Source of the DNA: Pseudomonadota bacterium
GTDB taxonomy: Bacteria > Myxococcota_A > UBA9042 > GCA-2863065
Reading direction: 5' to 3'
Length of the DNA stretch: 39,031 bases
NCBI GenBank assembly: GCA_005776585.1
Contig: SXOX01000273.1
Coordinates: 1 to 39,031 of the forward strand
The notes below the pieces were generated by a model. It did no database searches, was not told the origin of the DNA, and was given only the letters and a program-made list of their open reading frames with translations. Each line of letters begins with the position of its first letter. The stretch's first letter is position 1. The translations under genes were made by a program, and so were the position numbers. Positions 30,525 through 38,870 of the stretch are shown in pieces.

Positions 30525-32288
30525 CTACGGCTTGGGCTGCCAGCGCGGCATCGCCTTGGGCGTGAGCGCGATCGGCGCCCGCATCACCGGCTGAAGGCTC
30601 ATGGGCCCGTCACCCGAGGACGGCAGGCCGTCGTGGCGCAAGGTCTTGGGCAGCTGGACGCCCGGCTTCTGACCACCCGGAGGCAGCAGGCTGACGTGGT
30701 TGTGATGGTGATGGAACAGGTACCAGCCATAGCCCTTGTCCACCGTCTCATACGCCAGATACCCCTTCATCTTCGTGCACACCGACTTCGGCAGCCAGCC
30801 GCCGTTGCACAGCGTCGGCATGGCCTGCTCGATGAGCGAACCCACCTTGCCATCCACGCCGATGACGCGCAGCCGGCTCGAGGTCATGAGCGCGCCCAGG
30901 TAGATGGCGTTGCGCCAGAGGTCGAAGTTGTCGGGCGCTCCGGTGCAGTGATAGGCCTCCTTGCCGCCCTCGGCGTGGGGGCAAATGGAGCGTAGCTTGT
31001 TGTCCTTGGAGGTGACCTGGTAGTACGCGACGTCGATGTCGAAGCCGTCCTCGTGCGTGCCCTTCGGGTGCCCCGGATCGCCGATGGCGGTGCCCGGCGT
31101 GGCGCCGTTCTGCTCGCTCATGTCGCCCATCCCGAGCGGGAGGCCGTTACCGGTGTTCCAGGCCTTGGACATACACGCCGTATAAGCCGTCGCGTACTGC
31201 ATGAGCATGACGAGCTCGCGGCGCGCCCAGCTCCGCCACTCGCTCTCGAGCTTGCCGGTCGCCGCACAGAGGCCGTTGCCGTCGCACTTCTTGCCCGCTG
31301 CGCACGGGTTGCACTCGCCGTTCAGCGGGTAGTCGTCCCAGCCCGAACCGGTGTTGGGCTCGAACGCGATGACCTCGCCGCAGTAGGCCTCTCCGCCCGT
31401 GCAGTCTTTGGCCGGCAGGTCCGTGCAGCTCGGCACGGGGCCCGTGGGTCCGTCACCGACATCGGGCATGCACGCGCCGTCCTTGCAAACGAGGCCCCCG
31501 GTGCACTCCGCCGAGGTCTTGCAGGGTGCGATCTCGCAGAGCCCGGTCTTCGTGCTGCAGACCTCGCCGGTCTCGCAGTCGGCCGGGACGCACGCGGGCA
31601 CGCACGCGCCGTGATCGGGGCACGCGTAGCCGGGGGCGCAGTCGCTCTTGGTGTCGCAGGTCTTGAGGCAGAGCGTGGAGGCGTCCGACAGCTCGTAGCA
31701 GGAGCTTCCCGTGGGACAGTCTTCGCCCTGGCACTTCATGATCGTGCAGTAGCCGTTGGGCCAGCCCTCCGAGCCGTCGCTGAAGGTGGCCGGGATGCAC
31801 GCCGCGTTGGCGCCGCCCGCGCAGTCGCCGTCCTTGGCGCACGAGGAGCCGACCGTCCCGTCGGGCGGCGGAATGGGGACGTCCGTCCCTCCGGTGGTCG
31901 AGCCGGAGCCCGTGCCCGCATCGGTGGCCGTACCGGAGCCCGAGCCCGAGCCGGAGCCAGAGCCGGTGCCGGCGTCGGTCGCGGTCCCGGAGCCCGAGCC
32001 CGAACCGGAGCCCGAGCCGGAGCCCGTCCCGGCATCGCTCGACACGCCCGTGGTGCCCGAGCCGGTGCCCGTGGGCGCGTCGTTGGTGAACGGGACCAGC
32101 GCATCGCTGCCGTTGCTGCCCGAGAGCGCGTCCGCGCCGCCGGTGGTGCCCTCCGTGCCGCTGCCGGTCGCCCCGGAGCCGCCCGTAGCAGCGTCACTGA
32201 CGCCCTTGCCACCGCCTCCGGTCACACAGCCCAGGGCCGCGGCACCGAACGCCACCGTTACCATCGTCATCCAGGTCGTACGTCGCAT
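30525..32288 (-). CDS. LAS/MepA-type zinc peptidase lipoprotein with Cys-rich stalk
   Basis: The product is 587 residues. The signal VAFGAAALGC gives lipobox Cys21. Then follow a Gly/Ser/Thr-rich stalk with GSGSGS runs (about 25-135) and a Cys-rich region (150-345, about 26 Cys) with C-x(5)-C and GDC/SDC motifs like short EGF-like repeats. The C-terminal domain has H412-EDGFDI-D419 and a late HHHHNH (526-531), giving the H-x6-D and H-x-H ligands of LAS enzymes such as MepA (M74) and D,D-peptidases. I infer a surface-tethered murein hydrolase. A short intergenic region upstream is divergent with the deacetylase gene, so both cell-wall or polysaccharide enzymes may share control. Confidence 0.8.
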   Translation of the reverse strand: MRRTTWMTMVTVAFGAAALGCVTGGGGKGVSDAATGGSGATGSGTEGTTGGADALSGSNGSDALVPFTNDAPTGTGSGTTGVSSDAGTGSGSGSGSGSGSGTATDAGTGSGSGSGSGSGTATDAGTGSGSTTGGTDVPIPPPDGTVGSSCAKDGDCAGGANAACIPATFSDGSEGWPNGYCTIMKCQGEDCPTGSSCYELSDASTLCLKTCDTKSDCAPGYACPDHGACVPACVPADCETGEVCSTKTGLCEIAPCKTSAECTGGLVCKDGACMPDVGDGPTGPVPSCTDLPAKDCTGGEAYCGEVIAFEPNTGSGWDDYPLNGECNPCAAGKKCDGNGLCAATGKLESEWRSWARRELVMLMQYATAYTACMSKAWNTGNGLPLGMGDMSEQNGATPGTAIGDPGHPKGTHEDGFDIDVAYYQVTSKDNKLRSICPHAEGGKEAYHCTGAPDNFDLWRNAIYLGALMTSSRLRVIGVDGKVGSLIEQAMPTLCNGGWLPKSVCTKMKGYLAYETVDKGYGWYLFHHHHNHVSLLPPGGQKPGVQLPKTLRHDGLPSSGDGPMSLQPVMRAPIALTPKAMPRWQPKP

Positions 32289-32445
32289 GGGTCACCTCGC
32301 GTGAAGCGCGCGGCTTCTACCTGACCGCCTCGCGCGTGGCAACGAAAAAGAACACCGGACCAGGAGTGTGCGGCCCGTGGGCGCCCCGTGAAGTGCGGCC
32401 CGTTCCTTGCTGCTTTCGGTGCCACGACCGATACTCGTGCCGAAC
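32289..32445. promoter_or_regulatory. Divergent region between peptidase lipoprotein and deacetylase
   Basis: This 157-bp gap between two divergent starts must hold both promoters. A slightly AT-richer patch (GGCAACGAAAAAGAACACCG, around 32338-32357) stands out; no -35/-10 pair can be assigned with confidence. Confidence 0.3.
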
Positions 32446-33405
32446 ATGCACCAGCCCATCGCCAGCCTGTCTCTCGATCTCGACAACCTCTGGTCCTATC
32501 AGAAGACGCGCGGCGACCCGGCGTGGGAGGCGCTGCCCTCCTATCTCGACGTCGTTGTGCCGCGCTTCCTGGAGGTGCTGGAGCGGCGGGGTCTGCACAT
32601 CACGGTCATGGTCGTGGGCCAGGACGCGGCGCTGGAGCGCAACGCCGGCGCCCTGCGCGCCATCGCGGACGCGGGCCACGAGATCGGCAATCACAGCTTC
32701 CGCCACGAGCCGTGGCTGCATCGGTACACCGACGACGAGATGGCCGACGAGATCGCCCGCGCCGAGGCCGCGATCGAGACGGCCACCGGGCGCAGACCGC
32801 GCGGCTTTCGAGGTCCGGGCTACAGCTTCACGCGGCGTACCCTCGAGGTGCTGCACGCGCGTGGCTACGACTACGACGCGTCCACGCTGCCCACGTTCAT
32901 CGGGCCCATGGCGCGGGCCTACTACTTCATGACGAGCGGCCTTGACCGCGAGGCGCGCAACCAGCGCGACGCCCTCTTTGGCTCGGTGAGCGATGGGCTC
33001 CGCAGCATCGATCCGTATCGCTGGGACCTGGGCTCGGGCCGGTCAATCGTCGAGATCCCGGTTACGACGCTGCCGGGCCTCCGACTGCCCTTTCATCCGA
33101 GCTACATCCTCTACCTCGCGGCGGTCGCGCCCATGCTTGGAGACACGTACTTCCGGTCTGCGGTGCTCGCCTGCCGTGCCGCGCGCACGGAGCCGTCCGT
33201 GCTGCTCCACCCGCTCGACTTCCTCGATGGCCAGGACGCGCCGTCGCTCTCGTTCTTCCCAGCGATGAGCATGCCGTGGCAGAAGAAGGTCGCGGTCGTC
33301 GAGCGTGCTCTGGATGCGTTGCAGACGCACTTTCGTGTCGTCCCGATGCGCGCCCACGCCGCCGACATCGCTTCGCGCACGACCCCGCTCCGAGGGCCGC
33401 CCTGA
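32446..33405 (+). CDS. Polysaccharide deacetylase (NodB-like, CE4)
   Basis: The product is 319 residues from the ATG at 32446; an in-frame TTG lies 39 bases upstream but has no support. The NodB pattern is present in variant form: metal-site SLDLDNLW (8-15, in place of TFDDG), GHEIGNHSFRH with His83 and His87, and RGFRGPGYSF for motif 3. No signal peptide is seen, so it is cytosolic or exported by an unrecognised route. These enzymes remove N-acetyl groups from polysaccharide or related substrates. The stop overlaps the apparent start of the next gene. Confidence 0.85.
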   Translation: MHQPIASLSLDLDNLWSYQKTRGDPAWEALPSYLDVVVPRFLEVLERRGLHITVMVVGQDAALERNAGALRAIADAGHEIGNHSFRHEPWLHRYTDDEMADEIARAEAAIETATGRRPRGFRGPGYSFTRRTLEVLHARGYDYDASTLPTFIGPMARAYYFMTSGLDREARNQRDALFGSVSDGLRSIDPYRWDLGSGRSIVEIPVTTLPGLRLPFHPSYILYLAAVAPMLGDTYFRSAVLACRAARTEPSVLLHPLDFLDGQDAPSLSFFPAMSMPWQKKVAVVERALDALQTHFRVVPMRAHAADIASRTTPLRGPP

Positions 33406-34316
33406 GCGCTCTGCGTCGGTCGCTGGCGGTCACCGCGCTCATGCTCGCCGTCAGTGCCGCAGCAGAGCGACCGTACGCTGTAGTGTTCTCGTTCAACGAC
33501 GCGGCGATCTACGGCCCCGTGGATGGCCACGCCACGCTCTACCCCATCCCGGAGCTCAAGCCGCCAGACTCGGTGGTCGAGCCGGTCGAGGTCGTCATCG
33601 ACGACGACCCCATCCCCGAGGGGTACTGGCTGCGCCTCGTCTACGACGATCGCAAGCGTCCGCCCGCGGCGCGGCCTGGGCACGTTCGCGTCTTGCTGAA
33701 CACGAAGGGCGACGAGTGGCGCGAGGTGCCGGCACGCCTCCTGGTGAACTTCGACGCCAAGCGACCCAATCACCGGGCTCTGTACGTCGCGATCACGGAG
33801 TCGGGTGTCTACGCGGTCGCGTTTGGCACGCGGCACCCGCCTCCGCCGGTACACGACGTCCTCGTCCGCGAGATCGAGCGCCACCGCCGCGTCGCCCTCG
33901 CCGCGCCGGGCACCGATCGCAGCCGAGACGAGGCCGTGCTCGCCGTGACGCGCGCTGCAGCCTCGGCCTTTCGCGCTAAGCTTTCGACGCTCCGAGTCTC
34001 CGCCACCGCGCGCGGTGGCAAGCTGGTCGCGATGTTCGATGGCCTGCTGGCCTTCTTCGGACGCGCGCCATCCAAGCCGAGCACGGTCGCCTGGAGCGCG
34101 AACGCCATCGTGCTCCTCGATCCGGACCTGGCCGCGTCGAAGCTCGCAACGCTCCGGCAGCCACTGCTGCGTGCGCTCTGGCACGCGAGCCAGGCGCGGC
34201 GCCGAGGCGTGGCGTATACCCGCGAATGGGTCGATCGGCTGCTGAGCGTCGGGCATGCGGATCATCCGCTGGAGCGCCGCGCGGAGCGCAAGGCGCACGC
34301 GGTTCCATCACAATAA
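33402..34316 (+). CDS. Exported protein of unknown function, possible CTG start
   Basis: The product is 304 residues if it starts at CTG 33402, which overlaps the deacetylase stop as CTGA. This gives a textbook signal peptide (SALRRSLAVTALMLAVSAAA). The first ATG (33441) would leave only MLAVSAAAE, too short to export. After the signal come beta-rich segments (YAVVFSFNDAAIYGPVDGHA, then VEVVIDDDPIPEGYWLRLVY) and a helical C-terminal half. No known domain recognised. Coupled to the deacetylase and convergent, with no gap, with the FliT-like gene. Confidence 0.65.
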   Translation: MSALRRSLAVTALMLAVSAAAERPYAVVFSFNDAAIYGPVDGHATLYPIPELKPPDSVVEPVEVVIDDDPIPEGYWLRLVYDDRKRPPAARPGHVRVLLNTKGDEWREVPARLLVNFDAKRPNHRALYVAITESGVYAVAFGTRHPPPPVHDVLVREIERHRRVALAAPGTDRSRDEAVLAVTRAAASAFRAKLSTLRVSATARGGKLVAMFDGLLAFFGRAPSKPSTVAWSANAIVLLDPDLAASKLATLRQPLLRALWHASQARRRGVAYTREWVDRLLSVGHADHPLERRAERKAHAVPSQ

Positions 34317-34628
34317 TCACGCGTGTCGGTAGGCGATGCCGGCCGCGCGACGGCGACCCAGGGTCTCGAGCTCGGCGCCCACGGCCTGCCGGGCACCCTC
34401 GACTCGCGCCAGCAGAGCCCGATCGCGTGCGAGGAACCCACAGGCCCACGCCCGAACGGTCGGCTGCACGAGGTGACCAAAGAGGGCCATGACGTCGCTC
34501 TCGCGCTCGGCCAGCACGCCGGGCACGGCCTCGGGGTCGTTGCCGTCGATGCACGCGGCGATCGCGGTCTGCGAGGCGTCCAGCCGGCGCATCAAGGTCT
34601 CCATGTGTTCAGTCAAGAACAACGTCAT
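34317..34628 (-). CDS. FliT-like flagellar chaperone
   Basis: The product is 103 residues, all-helical: LTEHMETLMRRLDASQTAIA, then VLAERESDVMALFGHLVQP and LLARVEGARQAVGAELETLG. Size, composition and position directly after fliS, with a four-base overlap (ATGA), fit FliT-like chaperones, which bind filament-cap protein and the flagellar master regulator in other bacteria. Sequence conservation in this family is low, so the call rests mainly on context. Confidence 0.55.
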   Translation of the reverse strand: MTLFLTEHMETLMRRLDASQTAIAACIDGNDPEAVPGVLAERESDVMALFGHLVQPTVRAWACGFLARDRALLARVEGARQAVGAELETLGRRRAAGIAYRHA

Positions 34629-35020
34629 CCGTTCACCGCCATCGGTAGCGCGGTCCGTGCGGAGCGCGCGGCCTCGGCCCACGCGTCGCGCAGCGGCCGC
34701 AGCAGGCTCGTCACCTCGTCGAGTCGGGCCGTGTCCTGGGTGCGCATGGCCTCGAGCAACGTGCGGCTGCAATAACCATACAGCCACTGGAGGCGGTCAC
34801 ACAGCTCCGGCGCGTGTTCGGGGTTGAGCGTCGCGATGAGCTCGAACAGGATGTCCTGCGCGCGCCCGAGCTGCTCGCCCATCGGCCCCCAGCGCTTCTC
34901 GTCGCAGTGCCCTTTGGCCTGCGCGACCCGCTGAAGCACCCCGTCGTACATCATGACGATGAGCTCGCCGGGCGTCGCGGTCAGAATGCGGTTCCTGCGA
35001 TACTGAGCGTGCGGCTGCAT
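34625..35020 (-). CDS. fliS: Flagellin chaperone FliS
   Basis: The product is 131 residues. The N-terminus YRRNRILTATPGELIVMMYDGVLQRVAQAK is the FliS signature (Y-N-V-TASP-ELI-MLYDGA, residues 7-36). The rest is helical with LYGYCSRTLLEAM, as in the FliS four-helix bundle. FliS binds flagellin C-termini in the cytosol and prevents early polymerisation. No flagellin or other flagellar gene is in the window. Confidence 0.88.
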   Translation of the reverse strand: MQPHAQYRRNRILTATPGELIVMMYDGVLQRVAQAKGHCDEKRWGPMGEQLGRAQDILFELIATLNPEHAPELCDRLQWLYGYCSRTLLEAMRTQDTARLDEVTSLLRPLRDAWAEAARSARTALPMAVNG

Positions 35021-35081
35021 CAGTCCTCCCGGCCTCGCGGCCCGTCACCAGGGACATCGGGACCGCGCGCGAGGACTTAAA

Positions 35082-37712
35082 TCACAGTGGCTTCGGGTGG
35101 ACTTCGAGCTTGACCGGCAGCGTCGCAGGCAGCGGCTGGTCGGCGGGACCACCGAACACGCTCTTGACGAGCGACTCGATGCCCGCGCGGTCGATTCCCG
35201 CGATGGCAAGCACCGCGTCGATCAACGGCTTGCTCTCGAGCCCCCCGGCCAGCGTCCCGACGCCGAGAAGGCCGTCTGTAGCTAGCGCGAAGTCGAAGTC
35301 CGCCGAAAGCAGGCCAATCGTGCCCACCGTCGCGCCCGCGGAGTCGTGCACGACGAGATCGACGCGCGCGACGTGGGCGGTGAGCCGACCATCGGCGACG
35401 TCATCGTTCAACGGCACCTCGGTCCCCGCATCGGGCAGACCGTTGGCATTGGCGTCCTCGGCGAAGCGCACGTCGGCGCTCGTGCCGTTCATCGTGACCC
35501 CAAACAACAGGCCGGGCAAAAACCCGGTCAACACGCCGGCCGCCACAGGGCTGGCAGGCTCGAGCAGCGTGAGGTCCTTGGGCGTCGTGGCGAAGACCTT
35601 GGCCGGGACGGTGGTCCACGCGTCGGGCTTGGCGTCGAAGACATCGGTGATGAGCTCGGCGAGCTGCGCGTCGCGCCGAGTCCAGAAGAACGCCGAGCGC
35701 GTCTCCGACAGGTAGCCGATGGGATAGGCGGTCAGCGTCTCCGGCTTGGGCTCCGCGAGGATGGGCAACGGCTCGCGATAGGTGCCCTCGACGCGGGCGA
35801 CCAGCGCCTTGACCTCGGCGGAGAGGGCCTGGGCCTCGACGAGCCGGGCGTCGGCGTCCGAGCGCTTCTTGTCGCGAATGGCGATGGCCCCTCCGTAGAG
35901 CGCGACCGCGTGCCGAACGCGGCGATGCAGCAGGCGATAGGCGGCCTGGACCTCGAGCCGACGTCGGCCCTCGGCGTCGGTCGGTGCGGCCGGACTGGCG
36001 ATGGCGTCGAGCGGCGCAGTGGCCGCCTCGAGCTCGCTCGCGAGCGCGACCAGCACGTCATAGTCGCGGGTCTTCCAGGTCGCGAACGTCGCGGCGTCGT
36101 ATCCAACGACCGTCTTGAACGCGATCTTCGGGCGCCGCGCGAGGATCCCGGCCGCCGCACCCGCCTCGTCCTGGGGCAGCTCGCCGCTGAGGTAGAAGAA
36201 GACCTCGGGGTTGTCGTGGTAGAGCACGCGCTCTTGAATCGCCGTGACCTTCGCGATGACGTCGCTCACGACCGCGCCCGCGGAGCCGTAGAGCGGTGCT
36301 ATGGCCTTGAGATAGGCGCTCCAGGACGTCCCGTCCCAGGTCGCGCGCGTGAGGTGGTGGTCGTACTGCCAATAGGTCCACTCGCGGCCGGTCGTAAACG
36401 TCACGTGCCCGGCGACCTTGCGGCCTTTCAGCGTCGCGATGTCACGCTCCCGCGAGAGCCCGGTCACCGGCAACACCAGCGGGACGTTGTTGTCGAAGCC
36501 GAGCCACCACGCCGTCTCCGGGAAGAACACCAGCGTGCGCTTGCCCTCGGCCTGGTCGATGAAGGCCTTCTGGTGCGTGAAGTTCGTGCAGTCGTAGACG
36601 GGGGCAGGCGCGTCGAGCGTGTAGAACATCGTCGTGTGCACGAAGGCGCCCAGCGCGGTCGAGGCCTGGAGCGGCAGGTGAAAGAAGTACCCGCCGGCGT
36701 CGGCCTTGACCGAGCAGGTGATATGAATCCAGGCAAAGGGCGTCACCGAGGGGTGCTTCTCGGTGACGTGGGTCGTCGCCACATCGAGCCAGTGGAGCAC
36801 GTCGGCGTCTTTGGGCTTGGTGAACTCGCTCGTGCCGATCTGGAAGCCGACGAAGTCGAGCCCCGAGGCCAGCAGGGCGTCCAGGCCCTTGCGGATGTCC
36901 GCGTCGGGATCGGGCGACGCCGTCGCGATGAGCTTGAAGGCGTGCTGTTGCTCGTCTGCGAATCCGACGACGGCGCCGAGGTGAATGCCGTAGCCCCGCG
37001 CCTCGGCGGCGAGCTCCTGCATATAAGGCGTCCAGGTGGGGAGATCGAGCGTCTTGAGCGCGTGGAAGAACAGGACATTCTGGCGGTTGCGGGCCATCCA
37101 ACGGAGGTAGCGCCCGGCGCGGGCCCGAAAGTCGGCGTTGCCGGGCCGCAGGAGGTAGTCGCTCATGGGGATGGGGTGCTGCGTGTGCTCATGGAAGCCG
37201 CGCAGCGCAAACCGCGGCGTGTCCCAGGTCCCTGAGTACGTCGGGAGCGTGAGGTTCGGCGCGAGTGGGACGAAGTCCTCCTCCGGGTGTGGCCACAGCG
37301 CGCCGAGGTCCGCGGCGATCCGATAGAGGCCGTACATGGCCGCGACCGGGCCCTTGGCCTTCACGGTCACGCCGCGCGCGTCGGAAGTGAGGGCATAGGA
37401 CTGGTCGTCGGGCGCGTCTGCGGCCCCGAGCGTCACCGTGATGGCCTTGCCGGTCGCGGTCGCTCCGACGGGGAGGACAGCGCCCGGTGCGCGGCCCGTG
37501 GCGCGCTCGACGACCGCGAGGAGGTCAGCAGCAGCCGCGGCGAGGCCGGCGTGGGACTCGGGAAACACGACGTCGAAGCGCAGCGCGCCCGACGCCGGTG
37601 GCAGCTCCGCGGTCGCGTCGAGGGGCACGACCTGAGTCGGGGTGCTCGCCTCCTCCTTGCACGCCACGAGTGGCAGCGACAAACACACGATGGACGCGAC
37701 GGCACGAATCAT
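35082..37712 (-). CDS. Large lipoprotein with glycoside-hydrolase-like architecture
   Basis: The product is 876 residues. The signal IVCLSLPLVAC gives lipobox Cys18. Residues about 45-150 (ALRFDVVFPESHAGL, GKAITVTLGAAD, YALTSDARGVTVKAKGPVAA, MYGLYRIAADLGALWPHPEE) match the small N-terminal domain of GH20/GH67-like enzymes that precedes the TIM barrel. The middle has FRGFHEHT-like and W/F-rich segments (MARNRQNVLFFHALKTLDLP, FHLPLQASTALGAFVHTTMF) fitting a barrel. The C-terminal third is predicted beta-rich. No catalytic Asp/Glu pair can be assigned by eye, so enzyme activity is uncertain. It is divergent from the ATP-grasp gene across 75 bp. Confidence 0.65.
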   Translation of the reverse strand: MIRAVASIVCLSLPLVACKEEASTPTQVVPLDATAELPPASGALRFDVVFPESHAGLAAAAADLLAVVERATGRAPGAVLPVGATATGKAITVTLGAADAPDDQSYALTSDARGVTVKAKGPVAAMYGLYRIAADLGALWPHPEEDFVPLAPNLTLPTYSGTWDTPRFALRGFHEHTQHPIPMSDYLLRPGNADFRARAGRYLRWMARNRQNVLFFHALKTLDLPTWTPYMQELAAEARGYGIHLGAVVGFADEQQHAFKLIATASPDPDADIRKGLDALLASGLDFVGFQIGTSEFTKPKDADVLHWLDVATTHVTEKHPSVTPFAWIHITCSVKADAGGYFFHLPLQASTALGAFVHTTMFYTLDAPAPVYDCTNFTHQKAFIDQAEGKRTLVFFPETAWWLGFDNNVPLVLPVTGLSRERDIATLKGRKVAGHVTFTTGREWTYWQYDHHLTRATWDGTSWSAYLKAIAPLYGSAGAVVSDVIAKVTAIQERVLYHDNPEVFFYLSGELPQDEAGAAAGILARRPKIAFKTVVGYDAATFATWKTRDYDVLVALASELEAATAPLDAIASPAAPTDAEGRRRLEVQAAYRLLHRRVRHAVALYGGAIAIRDKKRSDADARLVEAQALSAEVKALVARVEGTYREPLPILAEPKPETLTAYPIGYLSETRSAFFWTRRDAQLAELITDVFDAKPDAWTTVPAKVFATTPKDLTLLEPASPVAAGVLTGFLPGLLFGVTMNGTSADVRFAEDANANGLPDAGTEVPLNDDVADGRLTAHVARVDLVVHDSAGATVGTIGLLSADFDFALATDGLLGVGTLAGGLESKPLIDAVLAIAGIDRAGIESLVKSVFGGPADQPLPATLPVKLEVHPKPL

Positions 37713-37787
37713 CGGGCGATGGTTCAGCCGTTGGTCGGCGCTGTCAACGCACTTGTTCACACGACGCCACCAGCGGATGCTGCGCGC

Positions 37788-38870
37788 ATGGACCCGCTCC
37801 CCGCCGCCATCGTGTGCTGCCTCTCCGGTACGGGGCTCGCCGTTGCGCGCGCGCTCGGCCGGCGCGGCGTACGGGTTGTCGGCGTCGACGCCGATCGGTG
37901 GTCGCTGGGCGCCCGCTCCCGCTACGTCACCGAGCGGCACCGGAGTCTCCCCATGGCGGGGTACGACGGCGCCGTGCTGTTCGCCTGCGGCGACCCGGAG
38001 CTCCGCGCGCTGGAGCCGCACCGGGCGACGCTGAGCCCGCGGTTACGCTTCCCGCTGGGAGGGGCCGAGTGGTCGGACAAGCGGCTCCTCTACCGGGCGC
38101 TCGCCGGGCAGGTGTCCCTGCCGCGCACCTGGGTCCCCGACACGGACGCGGACGTGCGCGCCGCGCTGCGCGAGGCCCGCTACCCGCTGTTGATCAAGCC
38201 GGCGGAGGGGCACGGCTGGCGAGAGCGGCTCGGGGCAAAGAAGCTCCTGGTCGCACACAGCGCCTCGGAGGCAGCGACGGCGACCGCGGCCTTTCCACCG
38301 GAGGCGTTCGTGCTCCAGGAAGAGGTTGCGGGGCCCGAGTCTCGGCTCGAGGTCTTCGCGACGCACATCGGACGCGACGGGAGTCACGGCCCCTGGGTCA
38401 CCGCGCGCAAGCTGCGACAGTATCCAGCGCACTACGGGAGCGCCTGCGCGCTGGTCACAACGCGTGCGCCCGACGTCGTCCACGCGAGTCTCGAGGTGCT
38501 GCGGCGGCTCGACTACCGTGGCACGGCGGGAGTGGAGTGGAAGCGGGACTCAAACGGACGCCTCTGGTTCATCGAGTTGAATCCGCGGCCCGTACTGTGG
38601 ATCGGGGTCGCTGAGCCGGTCGTGTGGGATGCCTACTGTGACGTGGCTGAGCGCGCCCGACCTGCGGCCGAGCCGGTGGCCCCCGGTCGCACCTGGAGCT
38701 ACCTGGTGCGCGATCTCGTGCGAGCGGGGCCGGCGGCCTTGAGGCCTGTCGATGTGCGGTGTGAGTGGGCATGGGACGACCCGCTGCCCGGGGCGTGGTC
38801 ATTGCTCCACGCCGCACGGCAGCAGGCGCGTGCCATTCAGGGCGAGCGGGGCGCTAGATCTCGGACTTGA
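37788..38870 (+). CDS. ATP-grasp superfamily ligase
   Basis: The product is 360 residues. An N-terminal Rossmann-like segment (IVCCLSGTGLAVARALGRRG, VRVVGVDAD) is followed by the ATP-grasp core: WSDKRLLYRAL (95-105, K98), PLLIKPAEGHGW (133-144, K137), FVLQEEVAGPE (174-184) and LWFIELNPRPVLWIG (259-273), with metal-binding E263 and N265. It would join a carboxylate to an amine or similar at the cost of ATP; the substrate is unknown. Its 3' end overlaps the convergent pyrophosphatase gene by 17 bases. Confidence 0.85.
   Translation: MDPLPAAIVCCLSGTGLAVARALGRRGVRVVGVDADRWSLGARSRYVTERHRSLPMAGYDGAVLFACGDPELRALEPHRATLSPRLRFPLGGAEWSDKRLLYRALAGQVSLPRTWVPDTDADVRAALREARYPLLIKPAEGHGWRERLGAKKLLVAHSASEAATATAAFPPEAFVLQEEVAGPESRLEVFATHIGRDGSHGPWVTARKLRQYPAHYGSACALVTTRAPDVVHASLEVLRRLDYRGTAGVEWKRDSNGRLWFIELNPRPVLWIGVAEPVVWDAYCDVAERARPAAEPVAPGRTWSYLVRDLVRAGPAALRPVDVRCEWAWDDPLPGAWSLLHAARQQARAIQGERGARSRT

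Noticed and set aside
31053..32324. 423-residue Ala/Arg-rich frame opposite the peptidase lipoprotein
   Set aside because: Low-complexity antisense of the Ser-Gly stalk and Cys-rich spacer; no motif.
35346..37235. 629-residue open frame opposite the glycoside-hydrolase-like lipoprotein
   Set aside because: Composition typical of an antisense shadow (Arg/Gly/Val-rich), no start context, fully covered by a gene with a lipobox.
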